Assembly (NCBI RefSeq): GCF_000143765.1
Contig: NZ_GL379770.1
Location: 1,452,903 to 1,516,902, forward strand
Reading direction: 5' to 3'
DNA: 64,000 nt
Source: Sphingobacterium spiritivorum ATCC 33861
Lineage (GTDB): Bacteria; Bacteroidota; Bacteroidia; Sphingobacteriales; Sphingobacteriaceae
The position numbers and the translations under genes are program-made. Shown here one piece after another: positions 45,059 through 53,749 of the stretch. The notes beneath the pieces are model-generated. The model was not told where the DNA came from and ran no database searches. It saw only the letters and a list, made by a program, of their open reading frames with translations. Position 1 is the first letter of the stretch. Each line of letters begins with the position of its first letter.

Positions 45059-45829
45059 ATGAAAATAGTGATAATAGGAGGTTCCGGTTTTGTAGGAACA
45101 CAATTGATCGATCTTTTATTAAAAACTACAAATTACCAAATTGTAAATGTAGATAAGAATGAAAGTAAAAGATTTGCGGATATAACCGTATTAACGAATA
45201 TTCTTGATAAAGAATTATTGTGCAACCGCTTGTCAGGATCTGATATAGTGATTTTATTGGCTGCTGAACATCGGGATGATGTAACTCCCACATCCCTTTA
45301 TTACGATGTAAATGTGCAGGGGATGAAAAATACGTTGCAGGCTATGAAGACTAATGGGATAAAGCGTATCATTTTTACCAGTTCGGTAGCTATATATGGC
45401 CTGAATAAAGCTAATCCTGATGAATCTTTTTCTGCAGATCCTTTCAATCATTACGGGAAGAGCAAGTGGCAGGCAGAGCAGGTCCTTCAGGAATGGTATA
45501 AATCGCATTCGGACTGGAACATAAATATTGTACGGCCTACTGTTATTTTCGGAGAGGGAAACCGGGGTAATGTATATAATCTGTTATATCAGATTGCCAG
45601 TGGCAAATTTATGATGATAGGAAAAGGTAATAATCAAAAGTCTATGTCCTATATCGGAAATATTATTGCTTTTATTAAGTTTGTACCGGTACATCCGCAG
45701 CTTCATTATAAGAGTAAGCATACCATTTATAAGAGCCACCCTTTACGACATCTATTTTGGCTGATTCTGCCTGTGCCCCTGTCGCGCTGGCTGTTGCCTG
45801 CACAGATCCTACCACTGTACCTGTCGTAG
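45059..45829 (+). pseudogene. NAD-dependent sugar epimerase, 3'-truncated
   Basis: The first 208 residues are a normal extended SDR epimerase: GGSGFVG (8-14), the ILLAAEHRDD strand, TSSVAIYG, the catalytic YGKSK (132-136), and RPTVIFG. After AFIKF (ending at 45682) the frame runs into antisense sequence of a fimbrillin gene (VPVHPQLHYKSKHTIY...), giving 48 foreign residues before a stop. About 100 C-terminal residues, part of the substrate pocket, are lost. It should be inactive or altered. It likely worked with the WecA-type transferase encoded before it. Confidence 0.85.
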
Positions 45830-46196
45830 CATTCACTACGACTACTCTGTACTTATACCCGTCTGTCATATTGGCCGCACGTTGCTTACTGTTAGATGGT
45901 GCTGTCTGAGCTTTGATAGGGCCGGATGTAACGGATACTTCAGCACTGATATTTCCAAGCTGCAACAGCTGGCTTTCGCTGTCTGTATTAGTTTCGGGTA
46001 ATGATGCCTGATATTTTGACGGAGTACCTTCGGATGCTTCTTCAATACCATTTATTGAAAAGGCTAACTGAGCCACCTGATCCGGTGAAACCTGTTTTTC
46101 TACTTCTTTTTTAGAACAACTACTTAAAATCAGCAGGCTACATAAGAAGAGTAGAACTCGTGTATAGGTTTTTATTTTATTATTCTTAGTGTACAT
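45675..46196 (-). pseudogene. Fimbrillin-type lipoprotein gene, 3'-truncated copy
   Basis: 173 residues. Lipoprotein signal (LLILSSC, Cys27) and the first third of a fimbrillin family domain: NISAEVSVTSGPIKAQT, SKQRAANMTDGYKYRVVVVN, AKIDVVKGGSYKWYAYSYNE. It matches the complete copy at 48163-49725 closely up to AADVPV and then stops after two odd residues, where the DNA changes to the opposite-facing epimerase gene. About 350 C-terminal residues are missing. It is the third gene of the second cassette copy and may be a silent donor or just debris. Confidence 0.88.
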
Positions 46197-46220
46197 AACT
46201 TGTATTAATGATTGATAATA

Positions 46221-46406
46221 TTAAAATGTTAAATCTCTGCTTTCTGTGTCTGTAGTCCAGTCCTCTACCTTCGGATTTGCTGAATTGGTACCATCTCCTC
46301 CCGGTACCAACCTTGCAGATGAGGCTGCTATACCTTGCTCCAGCTCTATGATATTGCTAGTAATAGCAGGAGAGATGTAGTCTGTTTTATTATTTTTATT
46401 CATCAT
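46221..46406 (-). CDS. 61-residue conserved peptide, cassette copy 2
   Basis: 61 residues (a second ATG directly follows the first). Pattern: basic N-terminus MMNKNNK, YISPAI, a short strand, IAASSARLVPGG, then a polar tail NSANPKVEDWTTD ending DLTF. There is no signal peptide. The copy at 49757 differs in 11 positions that I count, mostly in the tail. Small peptides with a Y-x-x-P-x-I start are common beside fimbrillin genes of Bacteroidota; their role is unknown. It lies between the OmpA-like and fimbrillin genes with gaps of 24 and 36 bp. Confidence 0.75.
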   Translation of the reverse strand: MMNKNNKTDYISPAITSNIIELEQGIAASSARLVPGGDGTNSANPKVEDWTTDTESRDLTF

Positions 46407-46442
46407 GTTATAATTTTTATATAGTTTTTAAGTGGATATTAA

Positions 46443-47627
46443 TTATTCTGCAAATGCAATCACTGCACGGCTTAGTTTAGGATCATTATAATACATATTG
46501 TCTACACCTCCGGCAGCTACGGTGGCCAGTTGTCTTGCCGGTACAGCGAATTCGTTGACCAGTATGTTTTTTACGGCCTCAGCACGCGCCATACTCAGGC
46601 GTTGGTTGATTTCAGATGTTCCTGTTCCTTTATCTGCATATCCGGTGATCCGGTATACGACTTGCTGGTCTCCTTCCTTGATTACTTTTGCAAAGAATCC
46701 CAGATTTACACGGGTTTCATTAGAGATCTCACTACTGCCGATTTTGAAAGTGACCAGTATAGGTGCTGCCAGTATATTTTTATTCACGATGACGTTGGTC
46801 ATGGATTTGTTGCCCGCTTCTTCCAGTTGTTTACTTAGGGCATCATTGTTGGCCGCCAATTCATTTACTCTACGGCGCAGAGCATTGAGCTCTTCTTCAT
46901 CGTAGCTGATGACAGTTGTCTTACTTCTGTCCCATCCTCGTTTTTTGAATTTATAGGTCAATCCGATCAGCGCACTGAGATTTCCTTCCTCTTTACGTCC
47001 TCCGACTTCTCCGTCAAAGCGATCGTTGACCATACTACCTCTGATATCCAATGTCAGATCCAGTGCTTCAGCAAGTCTGAATGTATTGTAGAAACCCAGA
47101 TTCGCACTTACTTCCCGTTGTTTGGGTGCATCATTGGTGACCATCCACCCAGCTCCCAGATACGGACTTATGGTGTAAATGCGATCGGGATTATATCCGC
47201 TAAACAGATTGGAAAGATTGAATAGCATATCTCCGTAGACATGATAGTAGTTAAACTTTTGTTTATCCAGCCATTTGGAAGCATCGTATACTTCTCCTGT
47301 AGAATGGCTCCCGTTTTGTGTCAGTCCTTTGATCTGATATCCTCCGGCTCCGATACGTAAGCCTAATCCGGGAGAAAACCATTTTCCAAGATGCAGGCCA
47401 AAGTGAGGCGTCAGATTCTCAGATAACGGAGCCTGTTTGTTGTGATCCCCGAAATAAAGCTGTGTCCCTGCGCCTGCGCCCAGAAACCAGTTGCTCCAGA
47501 AAGTATTCGTGATTACTTTGTATTTGTTGTTATCTACAACAACAGTTGTATCTTTTCGGATTGTTTGCTGACTATACCCAGTCAGAGAAATGCATAATGC
47601 AATAAAAAGTAAACTTATTATTCTCAT
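46443..47627 (-). CDS. OmpA-family outer-membrane protein, cassette copy 2
   Basis: 394 residues. Signal peptide about 1-19; an eight-strand-like barrel about 30-235 (NTFWSNWFLGAGAGTQLYFG, HFGLHLGKWFSPGLGLRIGA); a short coiled coil (EEELNALRRRVNELAANND); and an OmpA-like peptidoglycan-binding domain about 290-394 with ITGYADKGTG (Asp) and LSMARAEAVKNIL (Arg). It should anchor the outer membrane to peptidoglycan and may hold the fimbrial lipoprotein encoded downstream. I count 18 differences from the copy at 49979-51163. Confidence 0.92.
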   Translation of the reverse strand: MRIISLLFIALCISLTGYSQQTIRKDTTVVVDNNKYKVITNTFWSNWFLGAGAGTQLYFGDHNKQAPLSENLTPHFGLHLGKWFSPGLGLRIGAGGYQIKGLTQNGSHSTGEVYDASKWLDKQKFNYYHVYGDMLFNLSNLFSGYNPDRIYTISPYLGAGWMVTNDAPKQREVSANLGFYNTFRLAEALDLTLDIRGSMVNDRFDGEVGGRKEEGNLSALIGLTYKFKKRGWDRSKTTVISYDEEELNALRRRVNELAANNDALSKQLEEAGNKSMTNVIVNKNILAAPILVTFKIGSSEISNETRVNLGFFAKVIKEGDQQVVYRITGYADKGTGTSEINQRLSMARAEAVKNILVNEFAVPARQLATVAAGGVDNMYYNDPKLSRAVIAFAE

Positions 47628-48162
47628 ATATTTAATATTATTATGTTTAAAGAAGTTGAAAAAATCTATTTTTTACATTATGCCTGTTGTATCAGACATA
47701 TTTAGTTAGTGTGTTGTGATAGGACAAAAATATGATTAGTGAGTTAAACTCGTAGAGGTGCTGTCCGTGATTTTTCATAGTCAAATCCGGAAAATGTTGT
47801 TTTAGAACGTTTAAAAAGAGGTAGTGTGGATGTATCTCTACAATTTTAACCTATATAATGAGGCTGTTCGTTGATAGTTTTCGGATGCAAATTATGATTT
47901 TGGGAGGGAATGGGTTGAAAAAGAGTTGTTTAATGTAGTTTAGAAGTATGTATGTTAACTGATAGATAGCGCATAAAGTCTGGGATTTACAGAGCCGCAT
48001 CATTTAACAGATATCTGTTCGGTTAATTCTTTTATATTATGAAACTAAGGTTTATCCTTTGGCATCAGTTGAGATCTTCATTTAAACAAGCAGATGCTGA
48101 TTTCCATATTGAGAAAATCAGCACCCTTTGTTTTTTACAGTGTATGTAAGTTATCAGTACCG
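47628..48162. other. 535-bp intergenic region between cassette copies
   Basis: No gene is seen. On the minus strand a TATTTTTG -7 element (47732 to 47725) lies about 98 bp before the OmpA-like gene of copy 2. A weak hairpin GCTGATTT / AAATCAGC near 48095-48122 follows the complete fimbrillin gene and may end its transcript, but it lacks a T run. Confidence 0.4.
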
Positions 48163-49725
48163 CTATGTTGTTATATCTCTTACACAACGGATATTTTCAT
48201 AATCATTTCTGTTCCAGAAATTATATAGTGTTGCATCTGATATGTTATCACTCACTTCGAAGCCATAAAATTGATATCCGTTACTGTTTCGGTCTGAAGT
48301 CCAGTAATTGCCATCTCCGCCCGGGTAATATTGAAACGAATTCCTTCCATCCATATTAAACTGCACCCAAACATTGTTATTTCCTTTGAAACGTACGTAT
48401 CCACCGTTATTAGTTTTATCTACAACCTGCCTGTTCACTCCTGTTATACTTATTAACTGATTAAAATCAGCTCGTGTAGGCATACGCCAGGTATTGACGG
48501 GTAGTACTTTTGCACATGCATCAGCATACGCTCCGTTATTAGAATAATCTGTGTTGGGAAGTGTAGCGCCCCATGCCCAAAAATCACTTCTGTACCACGA
48601 ATTGAAGGGTCTTGGCGTAGTATCATCAGGTCTTATAAGGTATTGTCCGCCCTGATAGTAGAGATTACCTGTTGCCCAAAGCAGATTTCCTGTTATGCCA
48701 CCACTTGGTTGTATACGTATATTCGTAATTATTTCCTTTCCTATAGCGGGTTTGATGCTATTAAAGTTGACCGTTGTGGATGTGGTTATCAGATCTGTAG
48801 TACCCACGCGCAATTGGTTTATATCTACAATAAAAGGATTGACCGCTGTAGTGCCCATCGTGTAGAATGAGGCTTGCCTGACACTGCCTGTTGCTGTTCC
48901 TGCGACCGGGAAATCTGCAAAGGGGATAGTACCTGAAGTAGTATGAGCAGCACCAGGAGCCCATGCTACTGTACCCGCCAGGACATTCAGAGAAAATGTA
49001 CCTGAGGTAAAATAATTATTGCTGCCTAACGTAGCAGTTAATGCAGTAATTGCTTCATTTCTCAGGCTGGCATCTAGACGTACAGTTACCTTTGCCAATG
49101 CATGTTTGAAGGTAATAGGAATCTGCTTGTCCTGTTGACCGGCACCAGTGCCTGCCGTGACTGTACCCTGTGCATACAGCAGATCCTTATCATAGGATGG
49201 TGTAAAGACCGGATTTACCTCATCGGATAGTACCGGCACATCTGCAGCTTCGTTATAGGAGTAGGCGTACCAGTAGTAAGTGCCCCCTTTTACGACGTCT
49301 ATTTTAGCGGTTTCAACCTGTGCTGATCCATCTGTTTTTGCTGTTGCCTGTACAGCACCTACCAGATCTCCGTTAGCATCCAGTACTACTACTCTGTATT
49401 TGTATCCATCGGTCATATTCGCAGCACGTTGTTTACTGTTGAAGGATTCTGTTTGAGTTGCGATCGGTCCGGATGTAACAGATACTTCAGCACTAAAATT
49501 ACCGAGTTGTAACAACTGACTTTCACTGCCGGCATTCTGACTCGACAATGCTGCTGTGGCTTTTGAAGGATTTGTATTCCGGACTTCATCGATACCGGTT
49601 ACTGTAAACGACAACTGGTTAGCTACATCAGATGTAACATCGTTTTTGGAGCAACCGCTTAAGATAATCAGAAAGCAAAGGTAGAACAGTCCAAATGACA
49701 CTGGTTTATTATTATGTATTTTCAT
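48163..49725 (-). CDS. Fimbrillin-family lipoprotein with C-terminal FISUMP-like domain, complete copy
   Basis: 520 residues. Lipoprotein signal with LILSGC (Cys25). The N-terminal fimbrillin part (about 35-345) has NFSAEVSVTSGPIATQT, DGYKYRVVVLDANGDLVGAV and ITFKHALAKVTVRLD, the HALAK stretch being typical of Mfa/FimA-like proteins. The C-terminal part (about 347-518) has LPVNTWRMPTRADFNQLISI, NYWTSDRN, QFYGFEVSD and YENIRCVRD, the pattern of FISUMP domains. This suggests a pilus-tip or surface adhesin. It is the third gene of an OmpA / peptide / fimbrillin cassette. Confidence 0.85.
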   Translation of the reverse strand: MKIHNNKPVSFGLFYLCFLIILSGCSKNDVTSDVANQLSFTVTGIDEVRNTNPSKATAALSSQNAGSESQLLQLGNFSAEVSVTSGPIATQTESFNSKQRAANMTDGYKYRVVVLDANGDLVGAVQATAKTDGSAQVETAKIDVVKGGTYYWYAYSYNEAADVPVLSDEVNPVFTPSYDKDLLYAQGTVTAGTGAGQQDKQIPITFKHALAKVTVRLDASLRNEAITALTATLGSNNYFTSGTFSLNVLAGTVAWAPGAAHTTSGTIPFADFPVAGTATGSVRQASFYTMGTTAVNPFIVDINQLRVGTTDLITTSTTVNFNSIKPAIGKEIITNIRIQPSGGITGNLLWATGNLYYQGGQYLIRPDDTTPRPFNSWYRSDFWAWGATLPNTDYSNNGAYADACAKVLPVNTWRMPTRADFNQLISITGVNRQVVDKTNNGGYVRFKGNNNVWVQFNMDGRNSFQYYPGGDGNYWTSDRNSNGYQFYGFEVSDNISDATLYNFWNRNDYENIRCVRDITT

Positions 49726-49756
49726 GTGTATTACTTTAATTGAAGGTTAATCATGT

Positions 49757-49942
49757 TTAAAAAGTTAGATCTTTATCTATTTTCTCAGTAGTCCAGTCCT
49801 CTACCTGCGGATTTGCTGAATTGGTACCTGTTCCTCCCGGTACCAACCTTGCAGATGAGGCCGCGATACTCTGCTCCAGATCTATAGTATTGCTAATAAT
49901 AGCAGGAGAGATGTAGTCTGTTTTATTATTTTTATTCATCAT
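49757..49942 (-). CDS. 61-residue conserved peptide, cassette copy 1
   Basis: 61 residues with the same design as the copy at 46221: YISPAI, then DLEQSIAASSARLVPGG, a polar stretch NSANPQVEDWTTEK and end DLTF. The tail (about 53-58) is the most changed part between copies, while the IAASSARLVPGG core is unchanged. No signal, no known domain. It lies 31 bp before the complete fimbrillin gene and 36 bp after the OmpA-like gene, so it is translated within the operon. It could be a minor surface subunit, a chaperone-like factor or a peptide precursor. Confidence 0.75.
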   Translation of the reverse strand: MMNKNNKTDYISPAIISNTIDLEQSIAASSARLVPGGTGTNSANPQVEDWTTEKIDKDLTF

Positions 49943-49978
49943 GTTATAATTTTCATATAGTTTTTAAGTGGATATTAA

Positions 49979-51163
49979 TTATTCTGCAAAAGCGATTACA
50001 GCACGGCTTAGTTTAGGATCATTATAATACATATTGTCTACACCTCCGGCAGCTACGGTGGCCAGTTGTCTTGCCGGTACAGCGAATTCGTTGACCAGTA
50101 TGTTTTTTACGGCCTCAGCACGCGCCATACTCAGACGCTGGTTGATCTCCGGTGTTCCTGTTCCTTTATCGGCATATCCTGTGATCCGGTATACGACTTG
50201 CTGGTCTCCTTCCCTGATTACTTTTGCAAAGAATCCCAGATTGACACGGGTCTCATTAGAGACCTCACTATTGCCGATTTTGAAAGTGACCAGTATAGGT
50301 GCTGCCAGTAAATTTTTATTCACGATAACGTTGGTCATGGATTTGTTGCCCGCTTCTTCCAGTTGTTTACTTAGAGCATCATTGTTGGCCGCTAGTTCAT
50401 TTACTCTACGGCGCAGAGCATTGAGCTCTTCTTCATCGTAGCTGATGACAGTTGTCTTACTTCTGTCCCATCCGCGTTTTTTGAATTTGTAGGTCAGTCC
50501 GATCAGTGCACTCAGTGCTCCTTCCTCTTTACGCCCGCCTGTTTCTCCGTCAAAGCGGTCGTTGACCATACTTCCGCGAATATCCAGCGTGAGATCTAAT
50601 GCCTCTGCAAGTCCGAACGTATTATATATACCCAGATTAGCACTTACTTCACGTTGTTTGGGTGCATCATTAGTGACCATCCATCCGACGCCCAGATACG
50701 GACTTATGTTGTAAATGCGATCGGGATTATATCCGCTAAACAGATTGGAAAGGTTGAATAGCATATCTCCGTAGACATGATAGTAGTTAAACTTTTGTTT
50801 ATCCAGCCATTTGGAAGCATCGTATACTTCTCCTGTAGAATGGCTCCCGTTTTGTGTCAGTCCTTTGATCTGATATCCTCCGGCTCCGATACGTAAGCCT
50901 AATCCGGGAGAAAACCATTTTCCAAGATGCAGGCCAAAGTGAGGCGTCAGATTCTCAGATAAAGGAGCCTGTTTGTTGTGATCCCCGAAATAAAGCTGTG
51001 CACCTGCTCCGGCTCCCAGAAACCAGTTGCTCCAGAAGGTATTGGTAATGACCTTGTACTTGCTGTTGTCTGTGACGACAGTTGTATCTTTTCGGATACT
51101 TTGCTGAGCAGATCCCGTCACGGAAATGCATAATGCAATAAAAAGTAAACTGATGATTCTCAT
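49979..51163 (-). CDS. OmpA-family outer-membrane protein, cassette copy 1
   Basis: 394 residues, same architecture as the copy at 46443: signal peptide, barrel to about 235, coiled coil, then the OmpA-like peptidoglycan-binding domain with GYADKGTGTPEINQRLSMAR. I count 18 residue differences, six of them clustered in the first 35 residues. It is the first gene of the complete cassette and its promoter should lie in the 517-bp gap before the GH27 gene. A shared signal-to-surface role with the peptide and fimbrillin is inferred from order only. Confidence 0.92.
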   Translation of the reverse strand: MRIISLLFIALCISVTGSAQQSIRKDTTVVTDNSKYKVITNTFWSNWFLGAGAGAQLYFGDHNKQAPLSENLTPHFGLHLGKWFSPGLGLRIGAGGYQIKGLTQNGSHSTGEVYDASKWLDKQKFNYYHVYGDMLFNLSNLFSGYNPDRIYNISPYLGVGWMVTNDAPKQREVSANLGIYNTFGLAEALDLTLDIRGSMVNDRFDGETGGRKEEGALSALIGLTYKFKKRGWDRSKTTVISYDEEELNALRRRVNELAANNDALSKQLEEAGNKSMTNVIVNKNLLAAPILVTFKIGNSEVSNETRVNLGFFAKVIREGDQQVVYRITGYADKGTGTPEINQRLSMARAEAVKNILVNEFAVPARQLATVAAGGVDNMYYNDPKLSRAVIAFAE

Positions 51164-51680
51164 TTAGTAATTAGATATAGTATTGAGATATGTGTTTTTA
51201 ATGAAAACAAAATTATATTGTTTAAATTAAAATAAATTGTTTGTGTGAATTATTTTTAGGTGTCAAAACTTAAAAAGAACATTAATATACGATATAGAAG
51301 AGCTGGTATAGATAAACAGCTACAATTTTAATGTAAAAAATGCAGCTGTTTATTGATAAAGATTTGAGTTGATTAAAGGATTTAGTATGTTTTAAATCCT
51401 GTCTGCGTTATCATCATGAACGACTTGATAAGGTGTTATAATAGTAATTTGTTAATTAGTCTTTACTTATTATTTTTTACTTTTTGAGTATATTACTTTT
51501 TCATAGTTTTATATTTTATTTTTAAGAAAGTTTAAATTGATAGTTATGCAAATTATTGTATATGTATTATAGTATTAATGTTTCGGTATTTTTTAAATGC
51601 TTCTGATGCCGGCAGTTATAGTTTTACAGAAAATAATTTGATATGTTTGGATTTAATGTATAAGTGTATATATTTATGTC
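51164..51680. promoter_or_regulatory. 517-bp divergent, very AT-rich promoter region
   Basis: It separates the cassette (minus) from the GH27 gene (plus). TAATTTTG on the minus strand (51215 to 51208) is a -7 candidate for the cassette, and TATGTTTG (51642-51649) one for the GH27 gene. No gene is seen inside. Confidence 0.45.
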
Positions 51681-52847
51681 ATGAAACTTAAATTTTGTGC
51701 CTTTGCTGTAGTCCTGTTGACGCAGTTATGCAATCTAAACACTTATGGACAATCTGCTAAAGCGCCGATAATGGGGTGGAGCAGTTGGAATAGTTTCCGT
51801 GTTCACATTGATGAAAAATTGATTAAAGAACAGGCGGATGCTCTGATTTCTTCCGGTTTGTATAAAGCAGGATATCGGTATATCAATGTTGATGATGGTT
51901 ATTTTGGAGGCCGGGATAAGAATGGGAAACTGTATGTTGACAGTACAAAATTTCCTAATGGGATGGGAGCTATTGCAGCTTACGTACATAGCAAAGGTTT
52001 AAAGGCAGGATTATACTCAGAGGGAGGTAAGAATACCTGTGGATCGATGTGGGATAATGATACCAAAGGTGTAGGAGTAGGAATGTACGGGCATGAAAAA
52101 GAAGACGCAGAGTTATTTTTCGGCGAATGGAATTTTGATTTTATTAAAGTGGACTGGTGTGGCGGACAGGAAATGAAATTAAATGAGGAAGAACAATATA
52201 CTAAGATTGTGAAAGCTGTTAAAGAAGTCAAGCCAGAAGCTGGTTTCAATCTTTGCCGCTGGCAGTTTCCGGGGGAATGGGCAATCAAATTAGTGGATTC
52301 ATGGCGGATCTCAGGAGATATACGTAATAATTTTGACTCGGTATTAGAAATCATAGATTTAAACAGAAATCTGTATAAATATTCTTCACCTGGACATTAT
52401 AATGATATGGATATGTTACAGGTTGGCAGAGGGATGAGCTATGAAGAAGATAAGACACATTTCTCTATGTGGTGTATGCTCAATTCACCTTTGATGGCAG
52501 GAAATGATCTGCGTACGATATCTAAGCAAACTATAGAAATATTGACCAATAAAGAATTAATTGCGTTGAATCAGGACAAGTTGTTCTACCAGGCCAGAAG
52601 TGTCCTTCGTGAAGGTAATATAGAAGTTTGGGAGAAGCTGCTGTCAAACAAAAAGAAGAAAGCAATAGCTATAATGAACCGTGAGAACAGGGCTGTTGAT
52701 TATACATTAGATGCGCGATCTGTTGGACTTACTGCAGGTAGTAATATACGCGATCTCTGGTTACACCGTTCATTAGGTAAGATTGGGAAGGAACGAAAAT
52801 TTACTATTCCTGCGCATGGTATTGTAGTGCTGGAGGTCAGTATCTGA
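51681..52847 (+). CDS. GH27 alpha-galactosidase-like glycoside hydrolase, exported
   Basis: 388 residues with signal peptide (about 1-23, ending in TYGQ). GH27 blocks: APIMGWSSWNSFR (28-40), YINVDDGYFGGRD (67-79), LKAGLYSEGGKNTCGS, then FIKVDWCGG with the nucleophile Asp158 and VDSWRISGDI with the acid/base Asp213. A beta-sandwich domain ends the protein. The family removes alpha-linked galactose or N-acetylgalactosamine from glycans. With the GH30 enzyme at 1944 it points to a glycan-feeding lifestyle. There is no SusCD pair next to it. Confidence 0.93.
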   Translation: MKLKFCAFAVVLLTQLCNLNTYGQSAKAPIMGWSSWNSFRVHIDEKLIKEQADALISSGLYKAGYRYINVDDGYFGGRDKNGKLYVDSTKFPNGMGAIAAYVHSKGLKAGLYSEGGKNTCGSMWDNDTKGVGVGMYGHEKEDAELFFGEWNFDFIKVDWCGGQEMKLNEEEQYTKIVKAVKEVKPEAGFNLCRWQFPGEWAIKLVDSWRISGDIRNNFDSVLEIIDLNRNLYKYSSPGHYNDMDMLQVGRGMSYEEDKTHFSMWCMLNSPLMAGNDLRTISKQTIEILTNKELIALNQDKLFYQARSVLREGNIEVWEKLLSNKKKKAIAIMNRENRAVDYTLDARSVGLTAGSNIRDLWLHRSLGKIGKERKFTIPAHGIVVLEVSI

Positions 52848-52874
52848 TATTATATCAAGCAGTCAGGTTAATAA

Positions 52875-53642
52875 ATGGCGAATATACAAAAGCTTATTGG
52901 AATAGGAACTACATTATTTATTGTTATCTGTTTAGGATCATTGTACTATTCCCTGGAAGTTTTTTATTATAGCGACTTTGGCTGTGGCTGTAGTTCAAAT
53001 TGCAGGGCCTATTATCCTGTTTTTACATCCAGATTTATAGGCTATATTTTTATCATTTGTTCAGCAGCTTTATTTATTGCTGGTATTTGGAGGATAAGGG
53101 GACTTTCGAGAGTATGGATAATTCCAGCAATGTTAATTTTCGGAGTTGCGTCCTATGGTAATGGATATATGGTTTTTAATAAAGGTAGTTGTGGTTTATC
53201 CTTAAATCGTACAATTTTTTTTATAAATCAGACCAAACTCGGCGATTTTGCTAAAGCAGATGCGGAAAGTATAAATATTGACAGTCTAAATGAGGGAAAA
53301 CTAAAAGGAAAATTATTAGGCTATGCACTAAACGGGAGGGAACTGACAGCCTTCAGGATTGATGCAGAGCCCTTAAAAATAAATACTGGTTTTCTGTTTT
53401 GGTATGTTCCTGACAGTATAATTATAAATGATATTTCTTACGGATTGAGTACATTAAGGAATATTGAAGCCGAAAATGTAAAAGGGCATTATGAATTTAT
53501 TGGTGGGCAGGGAATGGTTGAAAAGGACTTTTTGAACGAATTTGTGCTGACACAGAGAGAATTATCAGGCATTTTGAAGAACAAAAGAATAATAAATTCC
53601 AAAGACGGTACGACAAGGTTTTTATTTGAAATGGATGAATAG
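52875..53642 (+). CDS. Membrane protein, function unknown
   Basis: 255 residues. Four membrane helices in the first 110 residues, with a cysteine-rich external loop FGCGCSSNCRAYYPVF (about 36-51) that could bind metal or form disulphides. The C-terminal half is soluble with beta strands (KGKLLGYALNGRELTAFRID, IIINDISYGLSTLRNIEAEN). No family recognised. It follows the GH27 gene by 27 bp, so it may be its operon partner, but no functional link is visible. Confidence 0.65.
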   Translation: MANIQKLIGIGTTLFIVICLGSLYYSLEVFYYSDFGCGCSSNCRAYYPVFTSRFIGYIFIICSAALFIAGIWRIRGLSRVWIIPAMLIFGVASYGNGYMVFNKGSCGLSLNRTIFFINQTKLGDFAKADAESINIDSLNEGKLKGKLLGYALNGRELTAFRIDAEPLKINTGFLFWYVPDSIIINDISYGLSTLRNIEAENVKGHYEFIGGQGMVEKDFLNEFVLTQRELSGILKNKRIINSKDGTTRFLFEMDE

Positions 53643-53692
53643 ATAAGTATGGTCAAGGGATCAAAACCTTTAAATAAACCTCTAATCATAAG

Positions 53693-53727
53693 AAAAGCAA
53701 CCTAAAGTATATCTTTTAGATTGCTTG
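53693..53727. terminator. Hairpin between convergent genes
   Basis: AGCAACCTAAA / TTTAGATTGCT, 11-bp stem with one mismatch, between the membrane-protein gene and the DsbA-family gene. Confidence 0.55.
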
Positions 53728-53749
53728 ACCTATTATTTGCGTATTCTAT

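Larger units (their letters stand above)
45683..51163. repeat. Tandem duplication of an OmpA / peptide / fimbrillin cassette
   Basis: Gene ends in the two copies are offset by the same 3,536 bp (46443 and 49979; 46221 and 49757; 47627 and 51163), and the non-coding gaps between OmpA and peptide genes are almost identical. The left copy breaks off inside fimbrillin at about 45683. Confidence 0.92.

Noticed and set aside
46498..50441. Plus-strand frames of 135 residues found in both OmpA-like copies
   Set aside because: They are the antisense of the conserved OmpA C-terminal domain and are similar only because the genes are duplicated.
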